Shown here piece by piece: positions 1 to 5,689 of a stretch of DNA of 5,689 nucleotides. Both the position numbers and the translations under genes were made by a program. The DNA comes from JBQTHP01 sp052389755 (lineage in GTDB: Bacteria; Pseudomonadota; Gammaproteobacteria; Steroidobacterales; Steroidobacteraceae): the NCBI GenBank assembly GCA_052389755.1, contig JBQTHP010000243.1:1-5689 (forward strand), written 5' to 3'. The notes below the pieces were generated by a model. That model worked only from the letters and a program-made list of their open reading frames with translations. It ran no database searches and was not told where the DNA came from. The first letter of the stretch is position 1. Every line of letters begins with the position of its first letter.

Positions 1-1696
1 TGGTCGCATGGTACGTGTAGCTGCCGACGTCGGACTTGAAGGTGATGTTACCGAGGGCATCGTAGTCGACGTTGAGGTTCGTCAGGCTGTTCAAGGTCGA
101 ATAGTCCAGCCGGTACAGATCGTCGTAGAAGAAGTTCTCGGTGAGCGACTGATTGCCATCCTGGCGCTGCGGGAGGGTGCCGACCTTGTCGAAGAGGTAC
201 GAGAGGGTCTGGACGCTCGTGCCACCGCCCGGTCCGGTGCGGATGTAATCGATCGAGCCCGTGATGAGATCGAAGCTCTTGGTGGTGCGCAGCCCGTTGC
301 CGAGGGTTTCATCGGTGATGAGGCCGCGCGCATCGGTGGCATTGCCTTGCCAGTAGACCGTGGTCGGCGCATTGAAATCCTTCACCCGCAGCAGCTGACC
401 GGATTGGTACTCGTACTGCAGCTTCAGGCGATAGCCCGCAGTGCTGGTCGGATACGTGAGCGTGTCCAGGAAACCCGTCGTCGGGCTGTACCCCACCTCC
501 ACGTTGTATGCGTTCGATCCTTCCGTCACCTGCGTCTGCGCGAATCGCCCGAGCGAATCGAATGTGAGTGCCTCGCCGTATGTCGTAAGCCCTGTGCCGG
601 AGATCTGGGTCGAGGCGAGCTGACCGATGTTCCTGGCGGCCGCGCTCTGACCCCAGCTCCAGGTGCTCGTGATCGAACCGCCTCCTTCCGGGAACACCCG
701 TGTCAACGGCCGGCTCTGGAAGTCCCACGTGAAGCTCGTCGTCTTAGCGTTCGCATCGGTCTGCGAGGCGAGCTCCCCGAGCGCATTGGGCAGGTAGGTC
801 CAGTTCCCCGCATCCAGATCCGACAGCGTGAGCCGCGCCCCGCGGATGTTGTACGTGGCAGACTGCAGAGTGTTGCCGGAGGAGTCCGTGACGCGAATGG
901 AATTACCGAACGGGTCATAGTCGAAGCTCTGGTAATAACCCGCGTGATCGGTTGAGCGCGCGGGCGCGCCGAGCGCACTCACTACGATCGTCTTCTGCTT
1001 GCCCTGCGCATCGACGGTGCGGGTTGTCGCGCCCTCGTAGTACATAGAGCTCGTCTGGATCGTCGGGTCGGAATCCGAAACCGGCCGGCTCTCCTGTGTC
1101 GGGCGATTCAAGAGGTCGTACTGGTACGTAGTCCAATAGTAAGTGCAGCTCGCCCACCAGCACGGGGCGTTGCGCTGCGAGATTCGTCCCAGCGCGTCAA
1201 ACGCGATTTCGTTCCGATCGTAACTTCCGGATAGTTGGCGCGTCGTCGTGACGAACGCCCGATCGAATTTATCGAAGTACGTCGATTGATCGTTGATCAC
1301 CGAGTCGGCGGTATCGCGCATCTGTTCGATGACGAGCAGCTTGTTGTTCGGGCCCTGGCAGCCGAAGCTCGCACAGTCGTTGTAGGTGGTAACCGTGTCG
1401 GTGCCGTCGGCACGCGTCTCGAGCGTCCTTCGACCGAAGGTGTCGTGCTGCCAGGAAGTGGCGATGCCGTTCGGATCTGTCTCGCTCGCCTGCACGCCCA
1501 AGGCGTAGTTCCAGCCCATCTGCGTCGTCTCTGAGAAGATTGCAGACACGGGTCGCGAAATCGAGGTCGGGAAGCTGCCCGGCGCAGCCCAAACACTGCT
1601 CGTCGTGCGCGCGGGCATGGCAATTCCGGTCACGGTCTGGTTGTTGAGGTTTCCATAGCCGTCGTACCCGAGATCAACGGTGACGTGCCATTGCGG
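1..1696 (-). repeat. RHS/YD-repeat region of the RHS protein
   Basis: From about residue 950 to the window edge the protein carries degenerate YD repeats of the form Y/F-D-x-x-G-N/R. Clear examples are YDGYGN (960), HDTFGRR (1033), FDALGRI (1115), YQYDLLNRP (near 1142), YDPFGN (1209), FDSLGRF (1328) and YDALGNITFKSDVG (1494). In RHS and TccC proteins these strands wind into a hollow shell. The stretch KSDVGSYTYHA at the left edge resembles the segment usually found shortly before the RHS-associated core, so the core probably begins just outside the window; that placement is inference. Confidence 0.88.
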
Positions 1697-4543
1697 ATCG
1701 CCGGGCTGTACTTGGTGCTGGGTTGGGCGGCAGAACGCCCCGTTCCAGCTCGTGTTCACCTGGCGTGTCTGCGCGCCACCGCCATAGAGGTTGTGCGAGT
1801 TGATCTGCTGCGTGACGCCGGGGCGTCCGAAGCACCAGTTGACGTAGTCGTTGAAGAGATTCGCAAGCGGGTGATGCGTGCGCGCAACGTAGCTCGCGCC
1901 GGACTGCACGCCGTTCGCGCTCACGGGCTCGCTCATCGTCGTGGTGGAGTCGTAAAGCGTGCCGGTGGCCGCATCGACGCTGCTGCTCACCGAAATACTT
2001 CGCACCAGGGCACCGTTGAACATGCCCCCGACCTCGTACGAATGCACCGCGGATGACTGCACGAACGGCAGATAGCGCGTTTCGAATCCGGCTCCGTAGC
2101 TGTGCGCGGTCCAGCTGTTCGTCGCAAGCTGGATCGTGGTGCCGCCTGGCTGGTGCGAGTCCCGCTGGAAGTCGGTGCCGGTGTACGGAAACGCGCGGTT
2201 GAAGTATTGGTAGGCATACACGCCGTTTCGGCTGTCGTGCTCGTAGCGCGCGTAGAAGCCCTCGAGGCCCCGACCCTGCCGATGCAACCGCGCGCCGTAA
2301 TAGTGGAAGGATCTCGTGAAGCTGCCGCCGAGGCCGTTTGACGCCGAGAGGCTGTTCACGACGTAGAGAGCGCCCTGATAGTCCTGCTCCGGGAACACTG
2401 CATCCGCGTACTTCGTGTAGTTGGCGTTCGGCAGCGCGGCATAGTTGAACGTGACGACGTTCCCATATCCGTCGGTCGCCGTCTGGAGCAGGTCGGGCTT
2501 CACACCCGCATGCGGCGTGTACGCCCAAACGTTGGAACTGGCGGGATAGACAAGATCATCCAGCCCGTCGCCGTTCGCATCCCCGGAAAACGGGGCCGAA
2601 GCAGGCGAGGCGGAAACAACGCTGTCGACGGGGGCGCTGAGCGACTCGCCCGTCGATCGCATGTAGTGCCATGTGAACGTCGTCGTCGAGCGGCCGACGA
2701 TGTCATCGTAGCCGTCGTTGTCCCAATCGAAAACAGCGGCCTGCGTCTGCAGGATGGCGCTGCTCATGATGGGACCTGTTTGCTCGGCACCCAGACCGAG
2801 GCAGCCACTGAAGCGATAGCGCCAGAAGTTGTTATAGGTGTAGACCGCATCGGAGCAGCCATCGCCGTTGAGATCCGGCCAGTAGGGTCCGCCGGCGGTG
2901 TTGAAGTTACCGAGCCACACGGTCCCCGCACCGCCTGCCAGGACTGCATACCAGTTGTGAAAAAAGACTCCCGGCTCCCCGTCGGCTTCCCGGACATGCA
3001 CGACGAAATCCGAGAGCCCATCGCCGTTGAAATCCGGACTGCGAGTTTTGCTCGCGAACTGTGAAACCGCAAATACGGGTCCGATGATGGTGAACGGAGC
3101 GGAGAGCGGACCGTAGAGGTAACCCGGCGCGCCGAACGTGCCGCCCCACACCCGCAGCTGCGCCTGTACCGAGTGCGTCGTGCCGGTGACGATGGCGAAG
3201 ACGAGATCGTCGAGCCCATCGCCGTTGATGTCCATGGCGCGCGCGTTACCGCCTGCGCCGGTCGCCGCAACGCCGGTATTGACGGGACCTGAGAGTCCAG
3301 AGGTGGTGCCTTGAACCACCCACCAGGTACCGCCGCTGTAGGGCACCAGAAAGTCCTCGAGTCCGTCGGCGTTGTAGTCGATCGGAATAGCCTGGCCGCA
3401 GTTGGTGCTCGTGATCCCGCTGTTGACGGGCGCGTTGAAGCCGCCGCTGCTGTTGGCGAACATCACCATCCAGACGCCGCTGCCACAGGTGGCGCTCGAG
3501 GAGTAAACGACGTCAGATCTCCCATCGCCATTGACGTCGAGGGGCATCCAGCTCGCTGCAACGCTGACGCCAGAAGAAACCTGATTGCCGACACCGATCG
3601 TCCCGTTCTGATAGGCGAATGTCGTGGCAGGCAGGCAATCGGTGCCGCCCGAGCCGGCGCACTCCTGGATCGACTGCACGCGGCTCTTGCCGGTGTTCGA
3701 CAGGCCCGGTTCGTAAGTGACGTTGTAGCGTCGTACCAGACCGGCGTTGTGCGTGACATCCACCCTGGTCAGGCGAGTTACGTCCCTGATCAGGGAGCCG
3801 CCGAGATAGCCGCTGTCGATCTCCCCGGGCGGCTGGGTCTCGTACACGAACTCGACCATGTATGCGGCCGACAAGCCCTGCGCGAGATTCTCCGTGTAGC
3901 GAACGTTCGCGATTCGATAGCTCCCGTTGGTGGCGTCTTCGGTGTAACTGAACAGAATCGCATTCCCGGCCCGATCGCTGATGCGATTCACCGCCCAGCT
4001 GCGCACGCTCAGTACGCCGAGCGACTGGATGCGAGAATCCTCCGTGGCGCCGTACACGTACTTCAAACCGTTCTTCAATTCGACTTCGAAGGACGCAGGA
4101 CCATTTCCCGCCGCTCCGACGGATTTGACGCGCGCAAAAGTTTCGATCTCGGTGCGGTACTCCGCGCCATCGCCGCCGTGGCTGCCGGACACCAGGCGCA
4201 GCCGGTTGCCGTCGAGACAATATCGGTCGCTGTAGTCAAGTCGAACGTTGCGCGGCGCGCCGTCCTGCGCCCAGGTCTGCACGCAACGGCTGATGACCGA
4301 GTAGCCACCGATCGCCCACCCTTCACCTATCCAGCCACTTCCGCCTCGGCTGCTGTAGGTCAGCGACAAGGCGGGAGTCATGCCATGCGTTCCGGACGGG
4401 GCGAAGATCGGAATGGAGTAGCTCGCCTCGCCACTCGGCGATACATCGAACGTTGTCGGCGTGCGACCGACAGCGGCCTGAGCGGAAACGGGAACCGACA
4501 GAACGAGCAATCCTGCGATCGGTCGGATGATTGAATGCCACAT
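1..4543 (-). CDS. Secreted SpvB/TcdB-like RHS repeat protein with FG-GAP repeats (partial, C-terminus beyond the left edge)
   Basis: The frame starting at the ATG at 4543-4541 stays open for 1,514 complete codons to the window edge, with no stop. The start is supported by AGGAGG eight bases upstream and by a signal peptide directly after it. Domains seen: signal peptide (about residues 1-23); SpvB-type N-terminal domain (about 26-330), with MTPALSLTYSS at 55-65, GWIGEGW at 70-76 and W183...DRAGN (190-194); seven DxNxDGxxD calcium loops (336-663); TcdB-like middle region with DGYGN at 691 and GRGLEGF at 757-763; and RHS/YD repeats from about 950 to the end (YDGYGN 960, YDPFGN 1209, YDALGN 1494). 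In TcdB/TccC-type and polymorphic-toxin proteins this architecture forms a beta-propeller plus a hollow YD-repeat shell that encloses a C-terminal toxin. The shell-closing core and the tip are not in view, so toxin activity is unproven. It lies 165 bp downstream of a co-directional TolA-like gene. Family assignment is confident; cellular role is inferred. Confidence 0.95.
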   Translation of the reverse strand, partial: MWHSIIRPIAGLLVLSVPVSAQAAVGRTPTTFDVSPSGEASYSIPIFAPSGTHGMTPALSLTYSSRGGSGWIGEGWAIGGYSVISRCVQTWAQDGAPRNVRLDYSDRYCLDGNRLRLVSGSHGGDGAEYRTEIETFARVKSVGAAGNGPASFEVELKNGLKYVYGATEDSRIQSLGVLSVRSWAVNRISDRAGNAILFSYTEDATNGSYRIANVRYTENLAQGLSAAYMVEFVYETQPPGEIDSGYLGGSLIRDVTRLTRVDVTHNAGLVRRYNVTYEPGLSNTGKSRVQSIQECAGSGGTDCLPATTFAYQNGTIGVGNQVSSGVSVAASWMPLDVNGDGRSDVVYSSSATCGSGVWMVMFANSSGGFNAPVNSGITSTNCGQAIPIDYNADGLEDFLVPYSGGTWWVVQGTTSGLSGPVNTGVAATGAGGNARAMDINGDGLDDLVFAIVTGTTHSVQAQLRVWGGTFGAPGYLYGPLSAPFTIIGPVFAVSQFASKTRSPDFNGDGLSDFVVHVREADGEPGVFFHNWYAVLAGGAGTVWLGNFNTAGGPYWPDLNGDGCSDAVYTYNNFWRYRFSGCLGLGAEQTGPIMSSAILQTQAAVFDWDNDGYDDIVGRSTTTFTWHYMRSTGESLSAPVDSVVSASPASAPFSGDANGDGLDDLVYPASSNVWAYTPHAGVKPDLLQTATDGYGNVVTFNYAALPNANYTKYADAVFPEQDYQGALYVVNSLSASNGLGGSFTRSFHYYGARLHRQGRGLEGFYARYEHDSRNGVYAYQYFNRAFPYTGTDFQRDSHQPGGTTIQLATNSWTAHSYGAGFETRYLPFVQSSAVHSYEVGGMFNGALVRSISVSSSVDAATGTLYDSTTTMSEPVSANGVQSGASYVARTHHPLANLFNDYVNWCFGRPGVTQQINSHNLYGGGAQTRQVNTSWNGAFCRPTQHQVQPGDPQWHVTVDLGYDGYGNLNNQTVTGIAMPARTTSSVWAAPGSFPTSISRPVSAIFSETTQMGWNYALGVQASETDPNGIATSWQHDTFGRRTLETRADGTDTVTTYNDCASFGCQGPNNKLLVIEQMRDTADSVINDQSTYFDKFDRAFVTTTRQLSGSYDRNEIAFDALGRISQRNAPCWWASCTYYWTTYQYDLLNRPTQESRPVSDSDPTIQTSSMYYEGATTRTVDAQGKQKTIVVSALGAPARSTDHAGYYQSFDYDPFGNSIRVTDSSGNTLQSATYNIRGARLTLSDLDAGNWTYLPNALGELASQTDANAKTTSFTWDFQSRPLTRVFPEGGGSITSTWSWGQSAAARNIGQLASTQISGTGLTTYGEALTFDSLGRFAQTQVTEGSNAYNVEVGYSPTTGFLDTLTYPTSTAGYRLKLQYEYQSGQLLRVKDFNAPTTVYWQGNATDARGLITDETLGNGLRTTKSFDLITGSIDYIRTGPGGGTSVQTLSYLFDKVGTLPQRQDGNQSLTENFFYDDLYRLDYSTLNSLTNLNVDYDALGNITFKSDVGSYTYHAT
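2555..3538 (-). repeat. Seven FG-GAP/VCBS-like calcium-loop repeats inside the RHS protein
   Basis: Seven copies of a D-x-N/D-x-D-G-x-x-D loop start at residues 336 (DVNGDGRSD), 389 (DYNADGLED), 438 (DINGDGLDD), 504 (DFNGDGLSD), 557 (DLNGDGCSD), 606 (DWDNDGYDD) and 655 (DANGDGLDD). Steps between them are 53, 49, 66, 53, 49 and 49 residues. Each is followed by a short beta-like stretch such as DLVFAIV or DFVVHV. Such loops bind calcium in integrin-like FG-GAP and VCBS beta-propellers, so one propeller is the likely fold. The similarity shows in the DNA too: variants of CCCATCGCCGTTGANATCC on the plus strand recur at five or more of the seven sites. Blade number cannot be fixed from motif count alone. 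Confidence 0.9.
4475..4543 (-). other. Sec signal peptide of the RHS protein
   Basis: The first 23 residues have a short n-region with R7, a hydrophobic core (residues 9-19, IAGLLVLSVPV) and a signal peptidase I type AxA site at A21-Q22-A23, giving a mature protein beginning near A24. There is no cysteine at the cleavage point, so it does not look like a lipoprotein. This predicts export to the periplasm. The exact cleavage site (after 23 or 24) is an estimate. Confidence 0.85.
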
Positions 4544-4551
4544 ACCGACAG

Positions 4552-4557
4552 CCTCCT
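4552..4557 (-). promoter_or_regulatory. Ribosome binding site of the RHS gene
   Basis: The minus strand reads AGGAGG, then eight bases (CTGTCGGT), then ATG. This near-perfect Shine-Dalgarno at ideal spacing fixes the start of the large gene at 4543. Confidence 0.85.
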
Positions 4558-4614
4558 GCGTTCCCTCAGTCGGTTGTTCTTCGTCAGTGCGGCGCGGACT
4601 TTGCGCGCAGAGAA

Positions 4615-4639
4615 GCTATAACTGAATCGGGGCTGTCAC
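4615..4639 (-). promoter_or_regulatory. Possible weak promoter for the RHS gene
   Basis: On the minus strand a TATAGC box (4620-4615) lies about 70 bases upstream of the RHS start, and a GTGACA box (4639-4634) lies upstream of it. The two are only 13 bases apart, shorter than the 16-18 of a normal sigma-70 promoter, so one or both may be chance. The gene could instead be read from the TolA-like gene upstream. Confidence 0.18.
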
Positions 4640-4673
4640 CTATTTCTGCTCAGCGAAAACCCCCAGGTCCCGC

Positions 4674-4689
4674 GCCGCAGATGTGCGGC
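4674..4689 (-). terminator. Hairpin after the TolA-like gene, possible weak terminator
   Basis: GCCGCA and TGCGGC form a perfect six-base-pair stem with a four-base loop, starting 20 bases past the TAG stop of the TolA-like gene. CCC/GGG on either side can extend it across a small bulge. A run of four T residues follows only after about 12 further bases, so this is not a textbook intrinsic terminator. It could attenuate readthrough or shape the mRNA between the two genes. Confidence 0.28.
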
Positions 4690-4708
4690 AGGGCTTCAGA
4701 GCGCCCGG

Positions 4709-5356
4709 CTACAAGCGTGCATCGGTCTCGCCGAACTCCAGGAAGAATTCGGGCACGAACAGCGACGTATCAGGTGGTGCGGGCAGCGGAGATGCTCGGC
4801 GGATAGCAGTTAGCAGCCCATCGCGATCAAGTGCTTGCAGTGCACATTCAGTCGCTGCAAGTTCAAGGACCTCACCGCGTGGATCCTGTTTGACCTGCAC
4901 TCGGCAGAACGGCTGTAGCTCGCCCGGCGCCTGGTCCCAGGCCCGCTCGACGCGCGCCCGGATTTGACCGATGTAGCGCTCGATCAACGCTGCCCGGTCG
5001 GTGCCGGCGATCAATGTCGGCTCCGCAGAAAGAACCGTCCCTTCAGCGTCATCTTCGAGCTCACTCAGTTCGGGAATTACTGGCGAGAGCGGACGCATCG
5101 TTAGCGCGAGTATGCCGTCCGGCTCGATCCGCGGTGGCGCCGGTCGATCGATCTGCGAGGCGCTGCCATCCTCTTCGATGAAGACGAGAGTGGCGCGGTC
5201 AGTTGAAAAGCCGCTTCCGGGTACGACAACTCCGGCGACTGAATTCCGGTGCGTGCGGTCGCGTTGAGGATCGATCGCCAGAAAAGTGGACGCGATCCAC
5301 GCGTGGCCGATCAGCGAAACCAGCACGGCAACTGCTCTTGGCGTCAGGGACCGCAT
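4709..5356 (-). CDS. TolA/TonB-like energy-transducer protein, short form
   Basis: This 215-residue protein has a short basic N-terminus (R2, R7), one transmembrane helix (about residues 8-28) and a variable proline- and acid-containing linker (about 30-120). It ends in a TolA-C-like domain (about 124-209): YIGQIRARVERAW (128-140), a beta strand beginning at C151, GEVLELAATEC ending at C171, RDGLLTAIRRASPLPAPPD (178-196) and FFLEFG (204-209). The helix carries S14-x-x-x-H18, the SxxxH motif through which TonB and TolA couple to ExbB/D or TolQ/R. Two cysteines in the C-domain resemble the disulphide pair of E. coli TolA. The long helical middle domain of classical TolA is missing. The ATG at 5356 is preferred because it puts SxxxH near its usual position, although no clear Shine-Dalgarno precedes it; a GTG at 5443 would add 29 arginine-rich residues. 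The stop is TAG at 4711-4709. Its partner and substrate are unknown; it might serve the RHS protein downstream. Confidence 0.8.
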   Translation of the reverse strand: MRSLTPRAVAVLVSLIGHAWIASTFLAIDPQRDRTHRNSVAGVVVPGSGFSTDRATLVFIEEDGSASQIDRPAPPRIEPDGILALTMRPLSPVIPELSELEDDAEGTVLSAEPTLIAGTDRAALIERYIGQIRARVERAWDQAPGELQPFCRVQVKQDPRGEVLELAATECALQALDRDGLLTAIRRASPLPAPPDTSLFVPEFFLEFGETDARL

Positions 5357-5559
5357 GCGTGCGATTCGGTCGTGACTTCGCGCCCGGAGTGTACGCGCGA
5401 GGCGATGACGCACCAATGGAGCAAGGCGTGTTCCCGTGAACACCGCTCTCTGTCACGACGTCTTCACGGAACCTCTTCGGCAACTCAGCGTCACACATCG
5501 TCCACGAACGGTGTCCGGTCGGGCCGTACGTGCAACCGTCATGCCATCAGGGAGGACGT
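5357..5559. other. Divergent intergenic region between the TolA-like gene and the right-edge gene
   Basis: This is the stretch between two outward-facing starts (116 bp if the TolA-like gene begins at the GTG at 5443). It should hold promoters for both directions. I could not find a convincing -35/-10 pair on either strand, nor a strong operator-like palindrome. ACGGT (near 5508) and ACCGT (near 5535) form a loose inverted pair that may be chance. Short open frames across it lack ribosome binding sites. Confidence 0.4.
5549..5555 (+). promoter_or_regulatory. Ribosome binding site of the right-edge gene
   Basis: AGGGAGG is followed by four bases (ACGT) and then ATG at 5560. The spacing is slightly short, but the match is strong and it selects this start. 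Confidence 0.7.
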
Positions 5560-5689
5560 ATGGAACTCATTCACGCGTTGATTGTGGGGACGACGGCACT
5601 GATGCTTGCGCAATTCTCCGCGTACGTGATAGCGCAGTGGCGTTCCGGCCGTCAGCACGAAGCGCACGTGAAGCAGCCGGCTCGATACG
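5560..5689 (+). CDS. Hypothetical single-helix membrane protein, N-terminal fragment
   Basis: Forty-three complete codons are open from the ATG at 5560 to the right edge, with a strong Shine-Dalgarno just upstream. Residues 4-25 (IHALIVGTTALMLAQFSAYV and on) form one hydrophobic helix, followed by a basic segment (R28, R31, K38, R42). The positive charges after the helix suggest an N-out, C-in anchor. No family is recognisable from this fragment. It is transcribed away from the TolA-like gene, so it is probably a separate unit or a divergently controlled partner. The rest of the gene is outside the window. Confidence 0.6.
   Translation, partial: MELIHALIVGTTALMLAQFSAYVIAQWRSGRQHEAHVKQPARY

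Noticed and set aside
8..955. A 315-codon open frame on the plus strand
   Set aside because: It lies wholly antisense to the YD-repeat region; its protein has low complexity rich in R, V, E and A, no recognisable motif and no ribosome binding site. The minus-strand frame gives clear RHS motifs.
1674..2528. A 284-codon minus-strand frame, with similar ones at 3513-4220 and 309-728
   Set aside because: These are out-of-frame readings of the same strand as the RHS gene; their proteins are rich in R, A and C with no domain features.
2555..3538. Recurring DNA words (CCCATCGCCGTTGA-type) as a possible CRISPR or intergenic repeat
   Set aside because: They are in phase with the reading frame and encode the calcium loops; spacing and degeneracy fit protein repeats.
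3311..4534. A 407-codon open frame on the plus strand
   Set aside because: It is antisense to the SpvB and first calcium-loop regions, whose minus-strand reading has conserved motifs. It is a by-product of GC-rich codon use.
1..4543. Possibility that the large gene is a pseudogene split by frameshifts
   Set aside because: Spot translation across the whole length kept one frame with recognisable motifs at every scale and no in-frame stop.
4531..4967. Short plus-strand frames over the gap and the end of the TolA-like gene
   Set aside because: No ribosome binding site and no protein features; they overlap a well-supported minus-strand gene.
5199..5581. Small frames on both strands around the divergent region (for example 5249-5581 plus, 5199-5498 minus)
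   Set aside because: Rich in R and S, without ribosome binding sites, and overlapping the TolA-like gene in other frames.

Overview
The window is GC-rich (roughly 60% by eye), with dense coding, Shine-Dalgarno sites and Sec/Tol-type envelope proteins. It looks like a Gram-negative bacterium, most likely a proteobacterium. A gammaproteobacterium is a guess from the TolA-like and SpvB/RHS content; the sequence alone does not fix the taxon.

Layout. (1) Positions 4543 down to 1 on the minus strand hold one uninterrupted reading frame of 1,514 complete codons that runs off the left edge without a stop. It encodes a very large secreted protein. In order it has a Sec signal peptide, an SpvB/TcdB-type N-terminal domain, seven calcium-loop (FG-GAP/VCBS-like) repeats, a TcdB-type middle region, and a long RHS/YD-repeat region. 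The C-terminal RHS core and any variable toxin tip lie outside the window. Many long open frames appear on the opposite strand and in the other frames of this gene; I regard them as shadows. (2) Positions 4544-4708 are a 165-bp gap with a good ribosome binding site for the RHS gene, a possible hairpin, and at most a weak promoter. (3) Positions 5356-4709 (minus; possibly starting at 5443) encode a short TolA/TonB-like energy transducer. It has an SxxxH transmembrane motif and a TolA-C-like domain carrying two cysteines. (4) About 200 bp further right a divergent plus-strand gene starts at 5560 with its own ribosome binding site. Only 43 codons are visible, encoding a one-helix membrane N-terminus.

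How they may fit together. The TolA-like gene and the RHS gene are in the same direction and could be co-transcribed. An energised envelope protein next to a giant exported RHS/SpvB protein suggests a link to secretion or outer-membrane passage, but this is inference from adjacency only. No RNA genes, CRISPR arrays, insertion sequences or attachment sites were seen.
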